Origin: Climacteris rufus
Lineage: Eukaryota; Chordata; Aves; Passeriformes; Climacteridae
DNA length: 64,000 bases
Direction of reading: 5' to 3'
Assembly: GCA_013398175.1 (NCBI GenBank)
Contig: VZRZ01004576.1
Span: 134,473 to 198,472 of the forward strand
Shown: positions 12,288-24,697 of the stretch, piece by piece
How positions within the stretch are numbered: the stretch's first letter is position 1
Layout: each line of letters opens with the position of its first letter
Translations under genes and position numbers: made by a program
The notes under the pieces: generated by a model
What the model saw: the letters and a program-made list of their open reading frames with translations, nothing else
What the model was told of the DNA's origin: nothing
The model's database searches: none

Positions 12288-15231
12288 GTGGGTACGGCCG
12301 CGCCGCGGGCTCGCACACGCTCACACGCCCGGCCCCGGCCGGCTGCCTCCCGCCAAGGCGCGACCAAACCTCTCCGTGTCTCTCCCCAGATGTGCGAGAA
12401 GTTTACCGTCTGCGAGAACAGCATGGAAATGCTCCTCCACAACAACCTCAACCTCCCCAAGGTGACGGAGGAAGATGGGTGTCTGCTCGCCGGCTTCGAT
12501 GAGGCAAGGAACCGCTCTCCTTTCTCGTCTGCTCCCATATACCTCAGGCATTTTTTGCCTGCTCAAAGGAACTGTGGAAGTTGACCTAAAGATCTGTGCC
12601 AGCCCCAGCTGGCTTTGGCCAAACCTCCACACTCTGTATAAGCATCATTTGCTAACCTGCACACAGCATTGCAATCAAGGCATTTTGAACTCCAAGTGAT
12701 TTTCTCACCTTTCTCTCATTTCAGGATAAATGCTTGAGGAAAATCTCCAGTGGGCTTTATACATTTCAGACATACCTCAAATATGTACAAGAAACTTTTA
12801 TTAGTGAAAACCAGAACCTTGAATCGCTAGCCTATACTACAGAGCACCTGGCACGTACCATAAGAGAGATGGTGAGTTGGTTTCAAATTCACTGATAACT
12901 GTTGTGGCTTAACACTGATGTGCAGGCAGAGATAGAGGATGCTACGTTTCAGTTCCTTGAAAAAGCAGGTGACAGTTTCCTGTGCTCAGATCTTACCCTT
13001 GAGACTTAGAGGTTTTACCTAGTTTTGTTTTCTTTTCTTAAAGAAAGAACTCTTCTTCCCACTTTCTATTGTTATTTCTAATTTCCAAACCAACTCAGTG
13101 CATCATTGTTTTAAGAACAAATACACTAACTGGCTGATAGAAGTAAGATTTCTCAAGGTACTTGTTTCTAATTGTAGAACAGTAATTCAACCCAGGCCTT
13201 CTAATGCTGTAACCCACTGAGAAGCAGAAGTCAGTAAATTTTTTTAAAAGCCCAAATTAAAAAAAAAAAAAAAGAAGAGGGCAAGTATATTTTTTAATTA
13301 TTGATCTGTAAAACCCTCAAAAAAAAAAAAACTTTCAGGAAAAGCTGCATGGTATATTGAGATATCAGCATTGCTGTCAATATAGCAGACAGCTGCCTAC
13401 TGAAAAGCACATATTTTGCTTGTAAAAAGTCTTCTTTCATAAAAACATCCATTTTTCTTTTGACTTGGTAAACTAAATGCTACTAATTTCCAACAGACAT
13501 TTTTCATGTTTTGGAGAGCTTTGAAAGATCACACTTCAAATTTTCACTTAATTCCTGGAGTTCTTGCTCACATTAATAAACCTTAACATATATACTTCCT
13601 GTTGTCTTTGGGGAAACTATTTGCCTGATTAAAAACCATCCAGGTAGGGACAGGAGAAGTCTTGGGGCATTATTTCCTTCAAGGTGATCTTTGGCATGTG
13701 AAAAGCCTATTGTGTGTTTGCCATACCTTTCCTAACATTTATTTATGCCCATCATTCTTTATCTGAAAGGAAGCTGAACTGCTTTTTTCATACTGTGTTA
13801 GCTGAGGATAACAGTCCCGTCATAAGGCAGCAACTGATTACTGGCTTCCAACTTGATACATAAGTTTGCAGAAAGTTTGTTTCATAACTGAAGGAGGCTA
13901 GGTTTCTTGATTTGGATTGGGTTGGGGGTTTTTGTTTTTTTTTTGATCAAGGTAATCAAAACAGGCAGAATTAAACACAGCGAAGAAAGGCAAAACCCGT
14001 ACTTATAGAAACTACAGTTTTTGAGAAAAAGTCTTGATCTTCAGGTTGGAAAGCTTTCTTTGTAAGAGAAAAATCTGCTGTTTGCAAGGAAAGCAAAGCC
14101 AGAATCTGTCACCTGTGGTTACAAAGATCCACCAGCACAATGTCTGGATATCCAGATACAAACTTTTAAAGCAACAAGGAGCTGGATACACCAGTAGCAG
14201 GCGGTGTGATCAGAACCCACTTCTAAGTAGTCTAGACAGAAAGAATATTTGTATCTTCTATTTCACAAAAAAAAGATGTTCCATAAGGAGGTTTGCATGC
14301 TTTGGCACTTGTTAAAGAGTAGGAGAGATCCTAAACACAGGATGAAGCAGTTACTTGTTAGAACTTTGGACTCCAAATCATCTAAAACAGCTCGGTGATT
14401 TGGTGTGTTAACTCCTGTTTTCAGAAGTCCCGCTTCTCAGGACAAGTTCTTCAAAGGCCTTTAGGTACTGGCTGCCCAGTGCTGTGAGTCAGCATTAAAT
14501 AACTCCTTTTACTCATCTTGTAGTTATGCTCCCACATATCAGTGAAAGTTGGTGGCACTTAGTCTCCCACGTGACTAAATGCCTGGAAAGTAAGAATTAA
14601 GCAGCTGAACAAGTTTGACATATTCAGAAACTGTTAATCTACCAAATGTGAGAGTACTCCAGTGTCAGCCAATTAACTTGTGACTGAGGATGGAGCAGCA
14701 CAGGTTAGGACACGCCATGATCAGCTCCTCCCCACCCAACCAACCACATGACAGCCAGACAGCAGGAGGGGTGTATTGATCTGCTCAGAGCAGCGATGCA
14801 TCCAAATCAGAACACTGCAGACCAGAGATCCCTACACAGCAATCATAGCAGGCATCAACATCCCTCAAGCCTCTCCACAGCAGCAGGGATGCAGGGAAGC
14901 ACAGGACCCAGGGAGGGCTGTTGTCTGCAGTACAGAAAGGGTGGATATGCAGCTGGTTGGGAACACACAAACTGCTGCTCTCCAACAAGCTCAATTACAA
15001 CGTTTTAACCGAGACCCCCCAATATTGTCTTTTTCACAGGTGATCAACCCCGAAGAAGTGATCATCCCAGATGCAGCCACCCAGGAATCTCTCCACACAA
15101 AGCTGAAGTCCACCAAGGCCTGGATAGAGAAAATCACCATCCATCTCATCCTCCGAGACTTTACTTCATTTATGGAGAAAACAGTGAGGGCCGTGCGCTA
15201 CTTGAAAAATACCAGGAGTTTCGGTGTCTGA
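12241..15231 (+). CDS. IL6: Interleukin-6 (partial at 5' end, multi-exon)
   Basis: This is the secreted four-helix cytokine that signals through IL6R and gp130 to drive the acute-phase response, B-cell maturation and JAK-STAT3 signalling. The visible coding segments are 12241-12287, 12390-12503, 12725-12871 and 15040-15231 (stop TGA 15229-15231). They give about 165 residues of C-terminal sequence that is strongly similar to chicken IL6. Diagnostic blocks are CEKFTVCENSMEML, NNLNLPKVTEEDGCLL, WIEKITIHLILRDF and VRAVRYLKNTRSF. The four cysteines conserved with mammals are present: two in the CEKFTVC block, one in DGC and one in DKC. The 114- and 147-bp exons have the sizes I recall for mammals, and all visible introns are phase 0. 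An extra Cys of the chicken protein (SLCYS) is replaced by Ala here (SLAYT). The signal peptide and start are in the gap. The intron after 12503 begins with GC. Confidence 0.97.
12390..12503 (+). CDS. IL6: IL6 114-bp internal exon with GC donor
   Basis: The acceptor is CTCTCCCCAG. The exon encodes MCEKFTVCENS through LLAGFDE (38 codons, phase 0 both ends). It ends ...GATGAG followed by GCAAGG, so the intron starts with GC. No GT nearby would keep the reading frame and the conserved GFDE-DKCL junction. Confidence 0.95.
12725..12871 (+). CDS. IL6: IL6 147-bp internal exon
   Basis: The acceptor is CTCATTTCAG and the donor GTGAGT. It encodes 49 residues, DKCLRKISSGLYTFQTYL... through LARTIREM. 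It covers the helix B-C region and the fourth conserved Cys. Confidence 0.96.
12872..15039 (+). other. IL6: IL6 last intron (2.17 kb)
   Basis: GT-AG intron (donor GTGAGT, acceptor TTTTTCACAG). It is AT-rich with several A and T homopolymers (13259-13274, 13319-13331, 13936-13944). An open frame running from 14776 into the last exon is a chance read-through of the intron end. Confidence 0.9.
15040..15231 (+). CDS. IL6: IL6 terminal coding exon
   Basis: It encodes 63 residues from VINPEEVIIPDA to the C-terminus TRSFGV, then TGA. It carries helix D, the receptor-contacting HLILRDFTSFMEKTVRAVRY segment, which is the best conserved part of avian IL6. The length equals the chicken exon as recalled. 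Confidence 0.97.
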   Translation: MINPEEVIIPDAATQESLHTKLKSTKAWIEKITIHLILRDFTSFMEKTVRAVRYLKNTRSFGV

Positions 15232-15630
15232 ATGTTTTAGTTCAGGCACAATCCTTCATTACACATCTGGCATGTGGCAGATGACAGTGTTGTTCTGTTT
15301 TAAGAACTAGAAATAGTAACAGCGGTTTGCATTTACATACATTCCCATTTCCTTCTAGGAACTTATTTATTGTATTTAAAATATTTATTAGTTTTTCATA
15401 TTTCTAATTTATATTTTCAATATTTAGAAATAATTTAAATGAAGGATGTATTTAATTTCCTTTCTAATGGTACTATGCAGAATATCAACTTATTTAATAT
15501 GTATTCGACAAAAAACATTTTCAGAAGCCAGAAAAATTATTGTATAACTTATGTTTTTAAATATTTGAGAGACAGTATTTATGACTTATTTATATTTTTA
15601 GAACAAATAAAAGCTGATTTTTAAAAAAGA
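15232..15630 (+). promoter_or_regulatory. IL6: IL6 3' UTR with AU-rich element and poly(A) signal
   Basis: Between about 15363 and 15600 there are roughly ten ATTTA pentamers and one full TTATTTATT nonamer (15363-15371). This is the class of element bound by TTP and HuR and, in mammals, by Regnase-type decay factors on IL6 mRNA. A canonical AATAAA sits at 15606-15611, so cleavage is expected at about 15625-15635. The features are seen directly; mRNA instability is inferred from the cytokine family. Confidence 0.9.
15606..15611 (+). terminator. IL6: IL6 polyadenylation signal
   Basis: AATAAA follows the AU-rich 3' UTR, about 375 bases after the stop codon. Confidence 0.88.
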
Positions 15631-15639
15631 CTTGTGTAA

Positions 15640-18600
15640 CCTGTGTGAACTTTAAATAAGATTAAGGCACTCTAACATATCCAGTTTTTAACACCTGCAA
15701 TTATCAGAATAACCACTTTCAAGTGTTTATCTGTATAATTAGGTCAGTTATTTACATAGCACATATATACACAAATACAGACAACTTGGTCAACATATAA
15801 TTCTTAAAATGGGATATAACGGAACCAGATGCACTGAACATGGCACTTAAGAATGAACAAATTAAACCATCGATGCTCCTGAGAAACAAATGAACAACAA
15901 GCCCTTTGTAGTTAATAAGGGACACCCAATAAAATTGTAACTGTTTGTAAGGACCTTTTTACAAGTCAAACAACCTCTTTTAAACAAATAAAATCATGAG
16001 ACAACCACATTAACCACTTTGGCATGAATACTATCCTTTGATTGGTTTTATTGCTGTCATCCAGGGGAATGTTCCAAGTTTGGTTAAACATTTCTCCCTC
16101 CTACACAAGAAGCAGAAAAAAAAAATCTTAGGTTATTTCCTTAGGCGATATAAATCATATTGGTGCTGAGCAATGCAGCAATATGCATTTGTCTTTCAGA
16201 ATTTATATTTCACTAGTATGGACAAGCCACATACCATGAATGCATATTCTTGAATACTGTATAGAAGTAAAAAAAAAAAAAAAAACAAAACAGGAGCTAA
16301 GCCTGGGTACCAAACCACTGAAACTTTGCTTAGCTGCATCATCTGCAGCACTGTGCAGGCACATAATATACCCAAACTTGGAGGAATTCACAGACCACAC
16401 AAGGGATGCAGGCAGCAGAAGCCTCTCAAGCTTTGTCCCTAAAATCGGCAGAATATTAATTACCCTCACTCTTTCTTCTGGCACAGTGGTGAAGATGCAG
16501 AGATGAAAGGCACACCCGAGAATGTGGATAAGGATGTCAGTAAACTCTCCTCTTCCTCTGAGTGATCTGATGGTCCACATATGCATTTCACCACTGGGGA
16601 TGCCAAAACAGTGAGCAGTCCACCCACTGCTCACATCTCAGATGCTCAAAACAAAACAAACCACTGCTTTGCCCAATATGGTAAAACTGTCATCTCAAGT
16701 TGTGCAACATCTGGAGAAGGAATGAGGAGACCTCAAGGTGGTCACTTTGAAGGTATCTGTGGTGAATGGTTTCTCTAACAGCACGTAAGATCCTGCTTTA
16801 GCTGTCCTGGCACATGCACTAGGAAACACAGGAAAGCCTGGTTTGGCTTTTTCACTGCTTATGTTCACAGGGATTTTCTTTCTTTCTAGTGACCATTTGG
16901 TTAGAGACCTTCCTGGCCTTTATTACACGAATAATAGCTATGAGACCCAAATATACAGCTATAGCTCAAATAGCTATGAGATCCCACACTGGATCTAATT
17001 ACTATGTGAGAACAGAGAGGGGAAAGAAAAAGGAAAGGCACCTCCTGATTTCACTTCTTCCAGCAGAGAGCAGCTGCCTGAGATCACCAGTAGTTACCGT
17101 GTACACTGCACCTAAACAAACTCCCACTGATCTCCTGAAATGCCAAAAATCATGTAAGAATTGGAGTATTGAAATCCCTTGCAACAGATAGATAAGTGCC
17201 AACACTTCCACCAGCACCCTTCAGCTGGTGGCTACCCCAGGTTGTCTGCAATTCTAGTAAATATGTACATGCTCCCACATTTTAGGATGCAGAAGATGAA
17301 CAAAAATGACCACTTGCTGGGTGGGGAGATGAAGTTCCAAGTCCTTCCAGGAGCAAAGTGTTACCATTGATGCTGCCACTGAGCTGCCATTATTTCACCT
17401 GAGGCTCCTCCACAGCCACTCACAACTCTCAGGGTACTTCAAGACAGCAGACTGATGCCTTGCTGGCCATCAATCTGCTGTCACAGTGGCAACTTCAGGG
17501 ACTGCTCCCAGGACAAGCACCACTTGCTGAAACCAACACTCACTGGTGCTTGTGGCACACAAAAATTTGCAGTGGGAATTCAGATGAAGTCAGAGGAGAC
17601 CTATACAGTGCTGAGCATGTTACAGGGCCTGTCAAAAGAACCAACTAGGCACCCTTTTTCCAGTATGGCGGGTATAAAGTATTTTACATCAGTAAACACG
17701 AAAAGGCACTTATTTTAGTTGGCAGACCAGCACAAACACACAAAAAACCAGAACAATAGTAAAAGTGAGCATTCCTAACTACATTCAGCAACAACACCTC
17801 AACACTTCTATTGATGAGCTCCTCCTAACTGACAACCACCTTACTGAGCAAGGAAAAAAATCAGACAAAAAACTCAAAAGAAGAAAACCCCACTAAAACA
17901 ACTGAAATAAAAAAAAAAAATACCTGCTAATAATTAACTAAAAACCCCAGGAAATTACAAAGCAGCATTTTGGCTGCTGCTGTACAGGACCAGCCTCGCC
18001 CTGCAGATCCCAGCTAGCCTTTCCTCACATTTCCATTCGCTCCTACTCATTAACCTCACACTGAGATTTTGGAATGCTTAACAGATTACCAGTTCCCTTC
18101 ATCCTGATTTTGAATTCCCAAGGAAGGAGGAAGGTAAGGCTATGTTGAAAAGCATGCATACATTATACAGTATGCAAAAAAGCCTACAGTACTCAGAAAC
18201 AGTATTGAAGACAAGAAACAAAACATCCCCAAGTGCAGCTGCCGTAACACTAGAATGCTGGACAAGAGAGGAAAAAAAAAAAACACCAAACCAACTAAAC
18301 CAAAAAACCCCAAAAGACAGAATGCAATCTGCTACTGAAGTCACCTGTAACAGAAAAGTAGGGGGCTTTTTGCAGTGATAGTCTCTGAAGTAGCATTTTT
18401 CTATTTTTCAACCATACTTTTTTGTGTAAGAAACTTGTAAGAAAAAAAAGTGGAAAACATTTCAGCCTGACTGACTTCCCAGGCTGCAGTACCATCCCCT
18501 ACCCAGTACTGGTGCAAACACTAAATTCTGGCAGGAAGAACAACAGCTACCTGAAAGAGATTGCCTGCATCTCTAGTGCCTTCACAGATTTCACTAACAG

Positions 18601-21600
18601 CTGATGCTAAGTGAGGTTAGCAAGACCAAGCTGATGATGTAAGAGATGGAAGAATTACACCACCACTAAAGCATGGCAGCAGATCACTCTTCAGCAGTAA
18701 TGAGCCATTAGACTGGCTTAGCTTGATGGGAAACTTCCCCCTATGTTTGCCACTGTTACTTGTGACTAGTAATCCTTTCCACATTCAATTTAAAAGATAA
18801 AATGGTGGAAAGGTAAGTATGCGGTAATATACACCGAAGTCAAGAGGTGCTGTCAAATACATATATATATATATATATATATATACACAGTATACATAAT
18901 ATATACTGATACCTAACTACAAACCTCATAATATTGGGTGGGAAGCTTTCTCTAAGTCCTTGCTTATCAAGTCAAATGATTAGATAACAATTTCTGATCT
19001 CTTTCAATGAATTCCTTTCCTCTTCTTGATTAGAGGAAAACCAAAACTCACGCCCTTGCTCCCAAAGAATGCAACCTCTGCAGGCTGCAGCACTGAAGTA
19101 CCATTTCCTCCATGAATGGTATACTTTCAAGACTGACTTTGGCAGTTAGAAGAAAACACACTGGAGAAATTTTGCAATCTGAATTTCTATTCAGTGACCA
19201 GAATCTAAGAAGATTCAATCTTTCATGGGAAAGTCTATTTTAAAAAAAGTGAAACGTTCACCTTCAGAATCAAAACACTGAGATTTGATTTGTCCTGCTG
19301 TATTATTTTCCACACAGCAGATAAACATTCCCTCCATCTCACCCATTCTAGTCCTGAATTAAAATAAGCATAACCAAGAAACAATGTATGTAACCCACAA
19401 GCTTAACCAAGAAATGGCTATTGCATCACACACCATCATGGAAAAGTATTTAGAAATTGCAATTCAGTTGTTATTTGTAAAAATAAAATTAGTCATATGA
19501 CATTTAACAGGATGTGGTCTCTCCTCCTGTGGTGAAAACAGATGTAATGAGCTTTAATTTCCAAATATCATCAGTATCATCATAGCTTAAATTCCAAGCC
19601 TGTAACAAAATATTTCCAAAAATATCCAAGGTATATACAGTTTGGTTTAGCATTTTTCCCTCATAAAAAACCATTATGTTAGACCTCTGTTTCACTTACA
19701 ACACAATGCAAGCAGACTAGATCTCAAGCTGCTCTTTGTCATCCATTTTGGAAGGTGGTTGTACAAAGCAGCAAAGGACAGTTTTATATTGCAGCAGCAC
19801 AGGCCTGTTGTGACAAAATTCTGAATGTTTACATGCAGGTCTGCATAGTTTACACGTTTAAGAGTTATAGTTTGAGCTAATAGGAGCTTTGCTGATGAAT
19901 TAATTTAAAAAAAATCACACAGCCTCTGTTTTATAACTGTGATGAGACACAGTACAGTTACTTTGTACCAGCCATGTCTACACCAGGGGTTTGTAACAGA
20001 TTTTAAAACCTGGTCCAAATTTCCTATCACCTTCGTTTTGCCACATAAATGGCTAGGACTTAAAGAGTTTCTGGAGCACACAAGCAGGTTTCTTTGTAGA
20101 TTAAATTATTAAGAACAAGTTTACACTGAAAGCCAGTTTTTTTTTTTTTTGTTTAGCGATGATGCTAAACTGACCATTTTTTCAGATCTTACTACCAGGG
20201 GATCCACAGTCCACACACCAAGACCAAGAAAAACACCAAACTCACAAGTCTTCCTCTCAGTCCCTTGCACAATTGCTTGTCACCAGGTACAACAGGCTCC
20301 AAGGACAACCTCCCACCTGTGGCATTTCCCTGACACCAAGGCAACCACAAGCACTCTCCACTTCCAAGGCACAAAGTACAAAGCCAAATAATCCCTATCT
20401 CCAGGTAAGATCAACTGGTACTTCAAAGGCAGTACAATCCCCACCAAACACATTGAATAAAATCAATGATTTTATTTCACACATCCAGACTGTAGCCTTG
20501 AGCTCAGCTGTGGAAGTCACAGCTCAGTTTTCAGCAGACTACACTCACTGACTTTATTCCAACACCACAGTTCAGATGTGGTCTCACAGGACTGCATCAC
20601 AAACCCCACCACAGAAAAGAACCTGCACTTGGCTGTGGAAGGCACTGATGCAGTGACAGAGATCAATACAGTCAAGAAGGGGAGCTCATATTTGTTCTTT
20701 TCTAAGAGTCTCTCATCTGACAGGAAAATAAAACTTTCTCAAGTTTCACTGGGAGAAAGACAGGAAAGCAAAAATCAGATTAAAACCCTTGGAATAAATA
20801 ATAGCTAATTTTAGTGCCCAGCCCACAGCCTTGACAAACATATGAGAGTACTTCCACCTCGCTCCTGCCCTCTTCTCCCTAGCACTACCAAAAAAACCAG
20901 TCTTCCTAAAACTACCATATTTGCAGAACTTGTTTTAGGGAATTAAGATTTTTCATAGGAATCTGTTTAATGTAGAACTTCACAAACCACTGATCTGCTC
21001 TTGTAAGCACATCCAAATTGTGTGAAAATGACAAAAACTTCAAAGGAACTTCAAAACACGCATACCAAAGATTTCATTTTTAAACTTGAAGAAAAATATC
21101 TCCTTTTTTTTTTTTCTGCTACCTTAAAATTAATTCCCAAGATTGAACAATTAATACTGTTCCTTTTTATTTCCGAGGGAAGAAAAATGTTTATTCAAGG
21201 AGAAGTTTCACTCACCTTTTAAATACAGAAAGCATGCTACATGGAATGTAAGTCTGGAGGTATGAATGAAAAAACTTAAGCTACATACTGGCATTCAATT
21301 TAACCTGACTCGAAGGTACTATGAAAGACCTTTTTCCCCTCAATTTGCAAACCCAAGAGTTCTGTGCTAATGACTTCCCTGGAACTTAGTTGAGTAGCAG
21401 TGAATTACCAAAAAATTCCTATCCAGTGTGCTTAAAGTAAGAATTGCATAAGTATTTATCCAATAATTCCAAGTCTCAAAACAAAACTGAACTGCAACTA
21501 TTTTTAAGAGAAATTTTCAGCATGGAGAGGTCACAGAATCTGGCCAGTGCTTGACGCACCCACGCTTTTGTAAAACTTTTCATGAAAGAGGAAAGGACAC

Positions 21601-23270
21601 TTCCCTATTTCTCTCCCTCTTGCCAAATACTATCATTCTTGGAAAGCAGCCAGAGTAACCATGTGGTGGTTACGACCCACAAACCACATCCCCAAATGTC
21701 TGACACACAACAGAGCACATGAAATACACTTTCTGCAGGTGTTTGGGTCCATCTACCCACTGCTGCATTTTGGGTACTGTACACCCTTGTGAAATGCAAA
21801 ATCTGATTGAGAAATAGGAGTTACTTCACACCAAATACTGTATTCCTTAGTACTGACTGTCTCAGGTTTCAGCATGAAATTCAACAGAAGAACGTTACGG
21901 ATAATAATTAAAGCCACTATCAAGAACCAACAGATTATTTTGTCACTATTGTAATCATGATCAGTCAATAAAAAGATTCAAAATCTTAATTCCTTTCATA
22001 ATTTAAGACATAAGAGCAGTTACATGAGTCAAGTCATCGTTAGAGAAGAGGCACTAGAAAAGCTGCACAAGCAAAAGGATTTGCAGTCACAGGAGAACGT
22101 TCTGCCTTCAGCCCTTGCTCCATTCCACTGTCAGCACTCTATTATCATTAGCCAGGCCAGTATTTCATGATATTTGGTTGAGTTATCATGATTAATGGAA
22201 TTTTAAGGAACATTCTGATTTGCATTAGCTCTTATAAAGGTTTTCACTTTTTTTTCTTTCCAGTTCCTGTCTTTTAATTTAAGTTTTTCCCTTGGCTCAT
22301 TTCTCATTTTTTTCCAGTCACAGTCCTTAAACACGGTAACATTTTATCATTAATTTTCATGGCAGATTAAAAACTGAGGAATCTCCTATTCTTCAATGTT
22401 TAATTAATGTAAAAACTGAAAATCTATGGGGTTAAAATAAAAAAGCCACACTACAATCTAGAATACCTTTGATAATAATGATAACTGGAAGCCAATACAT
22501 TATTTTTCAAAAATTACTGCAGAGATCAAAACTAGCCTGCACAGTTCTGGAGGGGAGAGAGCAATGTACCCAACACAGCTTCTATTTAACAGAAACCAAG
22601 CAGTCACCATTTTTGTGCTTGAACTTCAGTGTTAAAAGGGAGAAAACCAATTGAAAGCAAAACAACACTGGCCCAAAGAGTAAGACTTCAGCATAAAAAA
22701 TGAAGCATGTACCTTGTTTAGTGTACTTGTTTTCTTCAGTTATACAGTAGTAACATCCTCTTACAGTAAGAGCAATATATACACATACACACAGAGCACT
22801 CAACTGTCGTGGCGTCCCACTCCATCCCAAATCCCAGAAAACAGACAATATGTAAAGAGAAGTTTAGCAGAAAAGTGTATGTTTTAGCATCTGACTGTGC
22901 TAGAAAACAAAAAAATACACATCTCTCAATCCTTACTGTATCCACAGATAAAGGAATCCAAGAAGGAGATAAAAACCTCAAACAGGTTAGCACAGTAACC
23001 AGCCACAGAGGCTTACCAACAATTTGGGCATGGAATCTTTGAAGAACACTGAAGTATTTAAAACAGGAGATCAATTTTCTGGTTACTGTGAAGATAAAGA
23101 GGAATCTTTACCCAAAACAGGATCATTAACATGAATAAATACAGGGATTGAATATCACCATATTTTGGAAAAAAACCCAACAAAACAAAACCCCCACAAT
23201 GGGTTTCTGTAACAAAGAAATTATTACATTATACTCATGTAAAGACTTAAAAACAATGTGCATCCATTCA
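15640..23270. other. Intergenic DNA between IL6 and TOMM7, no gene recognised
   Basis: IL6 points right and TOMM7 points left, so this is a convergent intergenic region. No conserved exon or recognisable transposon was seen. It holds an A17-18 run near 16269, an (AT)n repeat at 18861-18885, and A/C-rich tracts (about 17870-17930 and 23160-23205). The open frames are short and unsupported. Confidence 0.6.
18861..18885. repeat. (AT)n microsatellite
   Basis: About 12 AT units, followed by imperfect ATACAC units. Confidence 0.95.
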
Positions 23271-23277
23271 AATTGTA

Positions 23278-23283
23278 TTTATT
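23278..23283 (-). terminator. TOMM7: Candidate TOMM7 polyadenylation signal
   Basis: TTTATT on the plus strand is AATAAA on the minus strand, about 180 bases downstream of the TOMM7 stop codon. It would give a short 3' UTR, typical of a small housekeeping transcript. Confidence 0.75.
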
Positions 23284-23461
23284 TAATTACACTGTAATGC
23301 AAATAAGTTAGGTCCATATAAACTTCATTTTGTTGTATGTACAACCTATGCCATTAGCAAGCTGCTTGAGCCAGCTGCTCTGAGTGTCGGCCTCATCCTC
23401 TGGAATGTATCTTCAGACACTCTGTCCAGCGGCTGCTTCCAGAACAGGACCACCACAGCCT

Positions 23462-23477
23462 TCATCCCCAAAGCAGA
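23462..23477 (-). CDS. TOMM7: TOMM7 terminal coding exon (16 bp of coding)
   Basis: Only T-CTG-CTT-TGG-GGA-TGA is coding. It completes the Ser codon and adds LLWG and stop. It is found by its strong polypyrimidine acceptor and perfect frame, and is far too short for open-frame scanning. Confidence 0.93.
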
Positions 23478-24697
23478 CTGAAAGGGGAGGGGGGAGGAAA
23501 TGAAAGTCAGATTTGCAGCATGTACTTGTCTTTACATTGATATTTGTAAAACACAGGTCTGGAGGAACAGCCCTATAAATGTACAGAATGCTAGCTCCCA
23601 AAATACTGAAATCATGCCAGCTTTAAAATAAAATTTAAGCCTACAGAGCACCAAAGTGTGCTCAGGAAAATGAGCATCAGATCAGACCAAACATCTGCTT
23701 TTGGTATCTCTGTACATATATTCTGGTATGAAATACATATTTTACATTGTACAGAGACACACCAAGAAAAAGTCTCAAACCACTAGTGAAGCTAAACATA
23801 GAAACACTGCCAGCAAGCAAACACCTGCAGGAACCTGGTTATTAAGACAACAGAAGACTCTATTGAAATTGTATTATGATCTTAATACTCTTCTTCCCAT
23901 ATTTTCTACTGCATCGCTGAATCCTAAAAATGGGATTTCTGTACACTGTAACTATGTGATGCTAGAAGACTTAATCTATGACTTTGCAAACAATACAGTC
24001 CATCAATTATTTGGTTTAGGAATACCTGGTCCTGCACAGTAATCAAAGGTATTTCAAGAAACACAGAACCCCCCTCCCTTGAAAACTTTTAACCCAAACT
24101 TTTGACCCAAGGAAGCCCTTCAACAAAACTGAAATATCACTAGAACGTAAGCATTACTAACGCCATGACATTGCAGCACTATTAGAGTCCCACAAGAAAG
24201 AGGCAAGAGGAGCCAAATGCACTTTGCTTCATGACAGTGACTAATACTGAAAGATATAGACCTTTATTTCATGCAGCTTTTATGCAGTGTGATTAGCTCA
24301 TTTCAAAGGCAGAAGGAAACTGGGGTTTGGTTTAAATTTGTGCTAGAAAGCTGAGAAGTTATTGCTCAGTGCAGAAACTTGCACAAACTCTAAACGGATT
24401 AGAAGGGCGGCTGCCATGCAAAAGGCACAGGAAGTTCCATATAATAAAAGCCATGCAAGATTAGGGAAAGGCCTTCCCAAGAACTAGAACTTTGCTGACT
24501 TGCCATTTCGATTTCTAAAGAAACAAGAACCACAACAATTAAAAACAAGGGATGAAAGCAACATCCACAACTGCTGCTGTGCAGAGCTAACACCAAACCA
24601 GTAACTATCTGCACTGGGTTCGTGAGTACATTTGGAACCAATACATACCTCCAGATAGTTGGCTCAGGCATTCCAGGATCTGCACCTCTTTTAAAAC
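23462..24697 (-). CDS. TOMM7: TOMM7, mitochondrial import receptor subunit TOM7 (last two coding exons)
   Basis: TOM7 is a roughly 55-residue tail-anchored subunit of the TOM channel in the mitochondrial outer membrane. It modulates assembly of the complex and helps hold PINK1 on damaged mitochondria. Visible minus-strand coding exons are 24649-24697 (acceptor TTCACTTCAG, donor GTATGT) and 23462-23477 (acceptor CCCCTTTCAG, stop TGA 23462-23464). Spliced, they read (G)FKRGADPGMPEPTIW-SLLWG-stop, close to the human C-terminus. The Ser codon is split AG/T and the first Gly codon G/GT, so both junctions keep frame. Human has VL where this copy has IW before SLLWG. The upstream part, with the start and membrane helix, was not found in the readable sequence and is inferred to lie in the N gap at 28212-28505. 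Confidence 0.96.
24649..24697 (-). CDS. TOMM7: TOMM7 penultimate coding exon (49 bp)
   Basis: It carries FKRGADPGMPEPTIW with split codons at both ends. It is the most diagnostic piece of the gene. A longer open frame over the same bases runs into intron sequence and is not the protein. Confidence 0.97.

Noticed and set aside
11904..12502. Open frames spanning the IL6 N gap
   Set aside because: These are artefacts of N translation and GC-rich sequence. The real IL6 frame is set by the spliced exons.
14776..15231. 151-residue open frame ending at the IL6 stop
   Set aside because: Only the part from 15040 is IL6. The upstream part is intron sequence in frame by chance, with a clear TTTTTCACAG acceptor at the true exon start.
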